In this document: one piece after another, positions 9,118 through 13,516 of the stretch
Layout: every line of letters starts with the position of its first letter
How positions within the stretch are numbered: position 1 is the stretch's first letter
Assembly (NCBI GenBank): GCA_016201645.1
Contig: JACQCL010000103.1
Location: 1 to 13,516 of the forward strand
Length of the DNA: 13,516 nt
Reading direction: 5' to 3'
Origin: Candidatus Rokuibacteriota bacterium
Lineage (GTDB): Bacteria > Methylomirabilota > Methylomirabilia > Rokubacteriales > CSP1-6
Notes under the pieces: generated by a model
Told to the model about the DNA's origin: nothing
Database searches by the model: none
The model's input: only the letters and a program-made list of their open reading frames with translations
Translations under genes and position numbers: made by a program

Positions 9118-10125
9118 CTACGAAAGCCCAACCCTCATGTAGCGCTGACCCGGAAGCTGCCGTACCCGCCCTTTCAGTTCGAGCGCGAGGAGGAGCGCCG
9201 CCGTCCTCCCGGACGACACGCCGCTCCGCCCGATCAAACCGTCGATGTGGACAGGCTCGCTGCCGACCAGCTCCAGAAGTTGTCCCTCGTCAGCTTCGAG
9301 CGCGGGCGCGGAGGCAGGGGCGGTCGCGCGCTCCTTCAGGCACCGTCGCCATGTCTCAGGTAACTCCGCGACCACATCCTCCCATCCTTGCACCAGTTTA
9401 GCACCATCCTGGATCAGGCGGTTGGTGCCCCGACTCATTTCCGACGTAACCGGGCCCGGAACGGCAAACACTTCGCGGCCGAGTTCTCCCGCGTACCCCG
9501 CCGTGATCAACGCGCCGGATCGTTCCCCCGCTTCCACGACAATCGTGCCCAGCGTGAGCCCCGCAATAGTGCGGTTGCGCACGGGGAAGTGTCCCGGCAG
9601 CGCCGGTGTCCCCATCGGAAACTGCGAGACCAGCGCCCCGTGCTCGAGAATGTTCCGGACGAGCTTTCGGTTCTCCGGCGGGTAGACCACGTCCACCCCG
9701 GCCCCGAGCACTGCGATCGTGCGCCCGCCGGCCGCGATCGCCCCGCGATGCGCGGCAGTGTCAATGCCCCGGGCGAATCCGCTGAGGATCGTCACGCCAC
9801 GCGCCGCCAGCTCCGAGGCGAGACGTTCGGCGATCTCCAGGCCGTACGGTGTGGCGTGGCGCGCTCCCACGATCGCCAGCGCGAACGCATCCTCCCCCCG
9901 AAGCTCTCCACGGAGGAGCAGAAACGGCGGCGGCGAGGGAATGGCTCCCAGGGCTCGAGGATACTCATCGTCGCCCGTCAGAATTAACCGCGCGCCGCTC
10001 CTCTGAGCGAGGTCGCGTTGCTCTTTCGCGGCCGCAACAATGCCGGCGCTCGCGTCCGGTCGCAACCTCGGCGACAGCGCGGATGCGACCGTCATCCACC
10101 GCGTGTGCTCTTCGTGTTCGCTCAT
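9118..10125 (-). CDS. dprA: DNA processing protein DprA/Smf
   Basis: Single-stranded-DNA-binding protein that loads RecA during natural transformation; also widely kept in non-competent bacteria. The ATG at 10123-10125 gives 335 residues. The Rossmann-type DprA core shows IVGARHATPYG (about 85-95), SGFARGIDTAAH (115-126), YPPENRKL, FPVRNRTIAGL, and VVEAGERSGALITA. The C terminus (about 275-335) looks like the DML1 winged helix. Only about 40 residues precede the core, so the N-terminal SAM/HhH domain of many DprA proteins is reduced or absent. A longer start at 10203 is ruled out because it would place codons across the -35/-10 promoter. The ribosome site is weak (GTGAG, 9-base spacing). It is the first gene of the operon. 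Confidence 0.94.
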   Translation of the reverse strand: MSEHEEHTRWMTVASALSPRLRPDASAGIVAAAKEQRDLAQRSGARLILTGDDEYPRALGAIPSPPPFLLLRGELRGEDAFALAIVGARHATPYGLEIAERLASELAARGVTILSGFARGIDTAAHRGAIAAGGRTIAVLGAGVDVVYPPENRKLVRNILEHGALVSQFPMGTPALPGHFPVRNRTIAGLTLGTIVVEAGERSGALITAGYAGELGREVFAVPGPVTSEMSRGTNRLIQDGAKLVQGWEDVVAELPETWRRCLKERATAPASAPALEADEGQLLELVGSEPVHIDGLIGRSGVSSGRTAALLLALELKGRVRQLPGQRYMRVGLS

Positions 10126-10157
10126 GTTGAAAATCTCACACTCACCGAATGGGTCCA

Positions 10158-10185
10158 AGTATACCGGAGCATCGGGATGCGTCAA
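10158..10185 (-). promoter_or_regulatory. Sigma70-type promoter for the dprA-topA-xerC-hslVU-arg operon
   Basis: On the minus strand, TTGACG (10180-10185) and TATACT (10158-10163) are separated by 16 bases. The match to consensus is 5 of 6 in each hexamer. Transcription would start near 10151, leaving a leader of about 25 bases before the dprA ATG at 10125. No comparable promoter was seen between the later genes, so this is the main candidate for the whole string. The 104-base region from 10126 to 10229 holds only this promoter and the leader. Confidence 0.8.
10169..10180. repeat. Perfect 12-base inverted repeat inside the dprA promoter spacer
   Basis: GCATC at 10169-10173 and its reverse complement GATGC at 10176-10180 are separated by two bases. 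The element runs from the last base of the -35 box into the spacer, on the face where a repressor or MerR-like activator would bind. It lies upstream of the predicted transcription start, so it would act as DNA, not as an RNA hairpin. An operator function is inference. Confidence 0.45.
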
Positions 10186-10229
10186 GATTGGGCGGGACGT
10201 CAACGGCGTCGCCGCGCCCCGGAAAGGGC

Positions 10230-11036
10230 TTAGCGCGCGCGGCGGACGGGCGCGGGGCGTGTCTGGATCAGGCTACGCGCTTGCCTCGCCGCGTCGCTGT
10301 CTGGATACATCTGGACGAGTTGCTGCCAGGTTTGTCGTGCGCGGTCACCCTGGTTGAGGGCCCGAAAGCAGAGGCCGATCTTGAAAAGGGCCTCCGCGGC
10401 CTTGCTTCCCTTCCCGTCGAGATCGACAACCTTTTGGTACTCGGCGAGCGCCTGCCGGAAATCGTGCTGGAGGTAGTAGGCTTCGCCGATCCAGAACTGG
10501 GCGTTGGCCACCAGCGCGTGCTGAGGGTAGCGCGCGATGAAATCCGTGAACTCGAGCACCGCCTGCCCGTGCTCTCGGGCCCGAAAGTTCGCGAGCGCGG
10601 TAGCAAAGAGCTGCTCGGCCGGTCCCGAGCGCGGTGGACGCTCCGGCTCTGACGGCCTGTCCGGAGGAGACGGGGCTGCAGCCCGCCGGACCATCTCTTG
10701 GGACAGCCCGTCCAGGGATGTCCGGATCCCCCGGACCGCCTGGTCGGTCTCCGTCAACCGCGTCTCGACACCCTCCATCTTCTCGGCCGTTCCTTTCTGA
10801 GCCTGTGTGAGCGTCGCCACCTGGGCATCGAGCCCCTTGAGCTCGCCGACCGTCTTGGCGAGCTCTTGAGTGGTCGACTCCTGCAGTTTCCTGACCTCCT
10901 CCACCTGCTCCCTCATCTCGCGAACCTGGCCGCGGAGTTCCCTGACGCTCCCGCGGCTCGCACACCCACCGAGAGCCAGGATGACGGCGGCGCTCCCAAC
11001 CAAACCGGTGCACGTTCCCCGTAAAGCGGCCGTCAT
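10230..11036 (-). CDS. CpoB/YbgF-like lipoprotein with coiled coil and TPR-like repeats
   Basis: Predicted envelope protein of 268 residues. The ATG at 11034-11036 is chosen because AGGGAG lies 8 bases upstream and the longer start at 11129 would read through the promoter. Residues 1-24 form a lipoprotein signal peptide ending in ALGGC, with C25 as the lipidated residue. Residues about 30-115 are heptad-like and charged (coiled coil), followed by a Pro/Ser/Arg-rich linker (about 120-140). The C terminus has three TPR-like repeats with YPQHALVANAQFWIGEAYY, YQKVVDLDGKGSKAAEALFKIG and YPDSDAARQA, as in CpoB, which coordinates Tol-Pal with peptidoglycan synthesis. E. coli CpoB is soluble; this one appears lipid-anchored. 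No tol or pal gene lies next to it. A BamD-like or other TPR lipoprotein is the alternative. Confidence 0.82.
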   Translation of the reverse strand: MTAALRGTCTGLVGSAAVILALGGCASRGSVRELRGQVREMREQVEEVRKLQESTTQELAKTVGELKGLDAQVATLTQAQKGTAEKMEGVETRLTETDQAVRGIRTSLDGLSQEMVRRAAAPSPPDRPSEPERPPRSGPAEQLFATALANFRAREHGQAVLEFTDFIARYPQHALVANAQFWIGEAYYLQHDFRQALAEYQKVVDLDGKGSKAAEALFKIGLCFRALNQGDRARQTWQQLVQMYPDSDAARQARSLIQTRPAPVRRAR

Positions 11037-11044
11037 CGCCACGG

Positions 11045-11050
11045 CTCCCT
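11045..11050 (-). promoter_or_regulatory. Shine-Dalgarno deciding the CpoB-like start
   Basis: AGGGAG on the minus strand is 8 bases before the ATG at 11036. It fixes the start so that the protein begins with a lipoprotein signal peptide. Confidence 0.75.
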
Positions 11051-11063
11051 CATTAGAGGTCGC

Positions 11064-11093
11064 AACGTAGCACAGCGTTTCAAAAAAAGTCAA
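11064..11093 (-). promoter_or_regulatory. Probable promoter of the CpoB-like gene (extended -10)
   Basis: On the minus strand TTGACT (11088-11093) is followed after 18 bases by TACGTT (11064-11069), preceded by TGC to form an extended -10. Only three of six -10 bases match, but the -35 is strong and the upstream bases 11094-11112 are A/T-rich. That stretch includes GAAAA and TTTTC arms 9 bases apart, which could be an UP element. The leader would be about 20 bases. I saw no equally clear promoter for the divergent transporter gene. Confidence 0.55.
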
Positions 11094-11115
11094 GAAAATT
11101 GGGCAGCTTTTCGCT

Positions 11116-11119
11116 AGGA
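11116..11119 (+). promoter_or_regulatory. Shine-Dalgarno for the YeeE/TsuA-like gene
   Basis: AGGA ends 8 bases before the ATG at 11128. The alternative ATG at 11119 would overlap this site and have no ribosome binding site of its own, so the start at 11128 is preferred. Confidence 0.5.
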
Positions 11120-11127
11120 TGCCAGTC

Positions 11128-12123
11128 ATGGATGAGATTTCGTTGCCTTTTTACGCTTCCGCGGTGCTCACGGGGTTCGCTTTCGGCTACGTCACGCAGC
11201 GGGGCGGGTTTTGCTTGACGCGGGCCCTGTCCAACCTCTACCTCATGGGCGATCCCACGATCGTGCGCGCTTACCTGCTCGCCCTCCTCGTGGCCACGAT
11301 CGGCACCCATCTCTTGCTGGCTCTCGGCTTGGTGCAGATTCCCATCCGCCCGTTTCACTGGCTCGCCAATCTCGTGGGGGGCCTCCTCTTTGGCGTCGGG
11401 ATGATCCTGTCCGGGGGGTGCTCCGGAAGCACCTGGTACCGCCTTGGGGAGGGAGCGGTGGGAGCCTGGGTCGTGCTCGTGGGGTTTGCGATGGGCGCGA
11501 CCGCCATGAGCGTGGGGATTCTCGCCCCTGTGCGGAAGAGCCTTCAGGGTCCTGCTGTCACCGTGGATGGCGCTCCGCCGACGCTTGCGAGCGTGATCGG
11601 CGTCTCGCCCTGGATCGTCATCGGGCTGCTCGGCCTCGTCGTGACGCTCTTCCTCCTGAGAGGAACCGGTGAGCCCGAACACGCCAAGTGGCGCTGGCCG
11701 ATCACCGGCACGCTTGTGGGAGTCCTGATCGCCGTGGGGTGGTGGACGTCCACCTTCGGTGAGCCGCCTACGGGGATTACCTTTGCGATCAACACGGGCC
11801 AAGCTCTCACCTACCCGCTGGTCGGGTATCCGAACCGGCTGAACTGGAGCATGCTCCTTCTAGTGGGCGTGCCGATCGGAGCCTACCTGGCAGCCCGGCA
11901 GTCCGGTGAGTTCAGGTGGAAGCTGCCCCCCGGCTGGAGCCTGGTCCAGCTCTTCGCTGGGGGCTTGATCATGGGGTCGGCCGCCATCCTCGCGGAAGGC
12001 TGCAACATCACCCAGGGGCTGACGAACTCGGCGACGCTGGCCGTCGGGAGCCTCGTGGCCTTCGCCGCCATGTGGGTCGGCGCCTACGGCGCCGTCTGGG
12101 TCATGTTCCTCAGAAATGGGTGA
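11128..12123 (+). CDS. YeeE/YedE-family membrane transporter, probable thiosulfate uptake (TsuA-like)
   Basis: Polytopic inner-membrane protein of 331 residues made of two similar halves, with roughly nine to ten hydrophobic segments. Three conserved cysteines stand in the family motifs: C29 (RGGFCLTRA), C98 (LSGGCSGSTWYRLGEG) and C292 (LAEGCNITQGL). In the characterised thiosulfate transporter of Spirochaeta thermophila, three such cysteines line the path of the anion; the 69-residue spacing between the first two matches what I recall for that protein. No TusA-like partner gene is present. The ATG at 11119 would add three residues. The gene is divergent from the cpoB-like gene (91 bases) and convergent with fccA (3 bases). 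The substrate is probably thiosulfate, but another reduced sulfur species is possible. Confidence 0.87.
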   Translation: MDEISLPFYASAVLTGFAFGYVTQRGGFCLTRALSNLYLMGDPTIVRAYLLALLVATIGTHLLLALGLVQIPIRPFHWLANLVGGLLFGVGMILSGGCSGSTWYRLGEGAVGAWVVLVGFAMGATAMSVGILAPVRKSLQGPAVTVDGAPPTLASVIGVSPWIVIGLLGLVVTLFLLRGTGEPEHAKWRWPITGTLVGVLIAVGWWTSTFGEPPTGITFAINTGQALTYPLVGYPNRLNWSMLLLVGVPIGAYLAARQSGEFRWKLPPGWSLVQLFAGGLIMGSAAILAEGCNITQGLTNSATLAVGSLVAFAAMWVGAYGAVWVMFLRNG

Positions 12124-12126
12124 CGC

Positions 12127-12738
12127 CTACCTCAGGCTGCTGTAATAGGCCGCGAGGTCGCTGAACGTCTCTTCCGGGATCTCCCGCATGAGCGCCTTCA
12201 GGGCCTTCAGGGTCTCGTCCCCGGGGCTCCGCCGCTCCCCCTTGAAGAGGAGCATCTGGTTTTTCAGATAGCCCGGCGGCTGGCCGGTCAGATCCGGAAT
12301 GGCGATGAATCGCGTGGGGTCGCCCTTCCCCTCCGGTCCGTGGCAGATCACGCACTGGACCGACGCGGCCTTTCCTCGGGCAACGGCGGCGGCGTCCACC
12401 CTGATGGGCGTGGGTTGGCGCTTCTGACTCGCAAAATAGGCGGCGACGTCGTCGAGGCCAAATTCAAGCACCATCTTCGAGTACAGTTCCATCTCCGGCG
12501 ACGGCCGCTTGCCCGCGGCATAATCCTGGATCGCCTTCTTGAAAAAGGCGGGCGACATCCCGGCCAGGATGGGCATCGTGTCCGACGGGCTGTTGCCGCC
12601 GAAGCCGTGGCAGGCGCTGCACGTGAGCGCCTTCGTCGCGCCGGGGGTGTCGAGCGGTCCGGCGTATGCGCCGCCCGCGACGACAATGCCGAGAATCAGG
12701 CTGGCACACCCAATGGAGAGCCGCTTGGTGGTCGGCAT
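12127..12738 (-). CDS. fccA: Dihaem cytochrome c subunit of flavocytochrome c sulfide dehydrogenase
   Basis: Periplasmic electron acceptor subunit for the flavoprotein FccB. The ATG at 12736-12738 has GAGGAGG 5 bases upstream and yields 203 residues. Residues 1-26 are a Sec signal peptide ending AYA. Two class I cytochrome domains follow, with haem sites CSACH (40-44) and CVICH (129-133), as in the 21 kDa dihaem FccA and cytochrome c4. The first domain has a plausible axial Met, M83. In the second, alignment by eye places L180 at the ligand position; M184 is four residues further on, next to a tandem duplication. The gene follows fccB by 22 bases. A generic cytochrome c4 is the alternative, but the fccB neighbour makes FccA likelier. 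Confidence 0.88.
   Translation of the reverse strand: MPTTKRLSIGCASLILGIVVAGGAYAGPLDTPGATKALTCSACHGFGGNSPSDTMPILAGMSPAFFKKAIQDYAAGKRPSPEMELYSKMVLEFGLDDVAAYFASQKRQPTPIRVDAAAVARGKAASVQCVICHGPEGKGDPTRFIAIPDLTGQPPGYLKNQMLLFKGERRSPGDETLKALKALMREIPEETFSDLAAYYSSLR
12194..12211. repeat. Tandem 9-base duplication inside fccA
   Basis: Two adjacent copies of GCCTTCAGG (12194-12202 and 12203-12211) encode the repeated tripeptide Leu-Lys-Ala around residues 177-182 of the cytochrome. The repeat keeps frame and looks like a replication-slippage duplication. Confidence 0.7.
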
Positions 12739-12743
12739 TGGAG

Positions 12744-12750
12744 CCTCCTC
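12744..12750 (-). promoter_or_regulatory. Strong Shine-Dalgarno of fccA
   Basis: GAGGAGG on the minus strand is 5 bases before the ATG at 12738, in the 22-base fccB-fccA gap. It decides the start over the upstream in-frame codon at 12768, which would overlap fccB. Confidence 0.8.
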
Positions 12751-12760
12751 TCGTGCTGTC

Positions 12761-13516
12761 CTAGCCAAGGATGTCGTTCCAGATGCTCGTCCGCCAGCCG
12801 ATCGAGTTCTGCGCCACCGCGACGCTCTGCCCCGGCGTCAGCTTTTGCTCGATCTGGACGACCTTACCCTTGTCGATCTTGTACGAGTTGACGACCGCGA
12901 TCGCCTCCCGGTTGTTCACCCAGCTGTAGCAGGTGTTGCCCGGGGCCATCGCGGGCACTTCCTTCCCGTTGAGTAGGTGGACGATCGCGATGGCACAGAT
13001 CTTTCCCATGGCATTGGCAATGTTCCCTGACTTCGGCACCGGCAGACCGATCGTCGAGTCTCCGATGACGTGGACGTCCTTGTGCTTGACGGACTCGTAG
13101 GTCATGTGGTTCACCTCGCACCAGCGTTTGTCGGCGCCGACGAGGTCGGCCTGGACGGCGATCGCCCCCGCCCGCTGGGGCGGGATCAAATTGATCACGT
13201 CGTACTTGACCTTGTCGCCGATTTCCGTCGTGACCTCACGATTGCCGGCATCGATCTTCTCGACCCTGTTGGCAGGCCGGTAGTCGAGGTTCGGGTAGGC
13301 CTTCCAGGCGGCCTGGAAGAGCCCGGTCTTCGAAACGATGTTCTTGTTCGCGTCGAGGACGATAAGCTTGGCGCGCGGCTTGTTAGTCTTGAGGGACCAC
13401 GCGACCTGACAGGCCCGTTCGTAGGTCCCGGGGGGGCAGCGATAGTCCACCGGCGGCACGGTCAGCACGAACACGCCGCCGTCGGGCATCGACTGGAGCT
13501 GACGGGCTAGCTGCAC
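12761..13516 (-). CDS. fccB: Flavocytochrome c sulfide dehydrogenase flavoprotein subunit, C-terminal 251 residues (cut by right edge)
   Basis: FAD-containing periplasmic subunit that oxidises sulfide to sulfur or polysulfide and passes electrons to the cytochrome subunit. The frame is open to the right edge, so about 60 percent of the usual 420-430 residues are seen. Features counted within this fragment are MPDGGVFVLTVPP (10-22), C27 in YRCPPG, a second Rossmann-like stretch (LIVLDANKNI), the HVIGDSTIGLPVPKSG FAD-contact region, and C196 in NTCYSW. From the Allochromatium enzyme, the two cysteines at these places (161 and 337) form the redox disulfide beside the flavin; the spacing here is 169 against 176. 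The C terminus after C196 fits the FCSD flavin-binding domain. The true start lies outside the window. Confidence 0.92.
   Translation of the reverse strand: MQLARQLQSMPDGGVFVLTVPPVDYRCPPGTYERACQVAWSLKTNKPRAKLIVLDANKNIVSKTGLFQAAWKAYPNLDYRPANRVEKIDAGNREVTTEIGDKVKYDVINLIPPQRAGAIAVQADLVGADKRWCEVNHMTYESVKHKDVHVIGDSTIGLPVPKSGNIANAMGKICAIAIVHLLNGKEVPAMAPGNTCYSWVNNREAIAVVNSYKIDKGKVVQIEQKLTPGQSVAVAQNSIGWRTSIWNDILG

Noticed and set aside
10198..10203. A second TTGACG box upstream of the dprA promoter
   Set aside because: No -10-like hexamer lies 15-19 bases downstream; it is a chance partial repeat of the true -35.
10186..10229. A terminator after the CpoB-like gene
   Set aside because: Only a short CGGCG/GCCG stem is visible, with no T-run, so a rho-independent terminator cannot be supported.
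11037..11129. Longer start for the CpoB-like protein
   Set aside because: It would translate the promoter and bury the lipoprotein signal peptide; the ATG at 11036 has a good Shine-Dalgarno.
12125..12137. A bidirectional terminator between the convergent transporter and fccA
   Set aside because: The GCCT/AGGC stem is only 4 base pairs and has no T-run on either strand.

Overview
The window is a GC-rich (about two thirds G+C by eye), densely packed bacterial chromosome segment with no mobile elements, no RNA genes and no gene-free stretch longer than about 105 bases. Gene content and order fit an uncultured environmental Gram-negative. A flavocytochrome c sulfide dehydrogenase, an outer-membrane type coiled-coil/TPR lipoprotein and a housekeeping-plus-arginine operon would suit the Methylomirabilota/Rokubacteria or a deltaproteobacterial-type lineage. 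That assignment is a low-confidence inference from family resemblance.

Region 1 (1-10185, minus strand) is one long collinear gene string, read from right to left: dprA, topA, xerC, hslV, hslU, argB, argD, argF, an unnamed 100-residue ORF, and argG (cut by the left window edge). Neighbouring genes overlap by 4-8 bases or are separated by at most 16 bases. The only convincing promoter is a sigma70-like site upstream of dprA (TTGACG, 16 bases, TATACT at 10158-10185), whose spacer contains a perfect 12-base inverted repeat. The front half resembles the Bacillus smf-topA-trmFO-codV(xerC)-clpQ-clpY cluster without trmFO. The back half replaces the codY position with arginine biosynthesis: N-acetylglutamate kinase, acetylornithine aminotransferase, ornithine carbamoyltransferase and argininosuccinate synthase. 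hslU and argB are joined by an ATGA stop/start overlap, so protease and arginine genes are probably co-transcribed and translationally coupled.

Region 2 (10230-11036, minus strand) is a CpoB/YbgF-like cell-envelope protein with a lipobox, a coiled coil and C-terminal TPR-like repeats. It has its own extended -10 promoter and no tol-pal genes next to it.

Region 3 (11128-13516) concerns sulfur. A YeeE/YedE-type transporter of the thiosulfate-uptake (TsuA) kind is on the plus strand, divergent from the cpoB-like gene. It converges, with a 3-base gap, on a minus-strand fccB-fccA pair encoding flavocytochrome c sulfide dehydrogenase (fccB is cut by the right edge). FccAB would oxidise sulfide in the periplasm and pass electrons to c-type cytochromes. 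The transporter would import a reduced sulfur anion for assimilation.

No wholly novel multi-gene system is visible. The most worthwhile oddities are the unnamed Sm-like ORF inside the arg block, the hslU-argB coupling, the palindrome in the dprA promoter, and the second haem domain of FccA, where a 9-base tandem duplication sits at the expected ligand segment.
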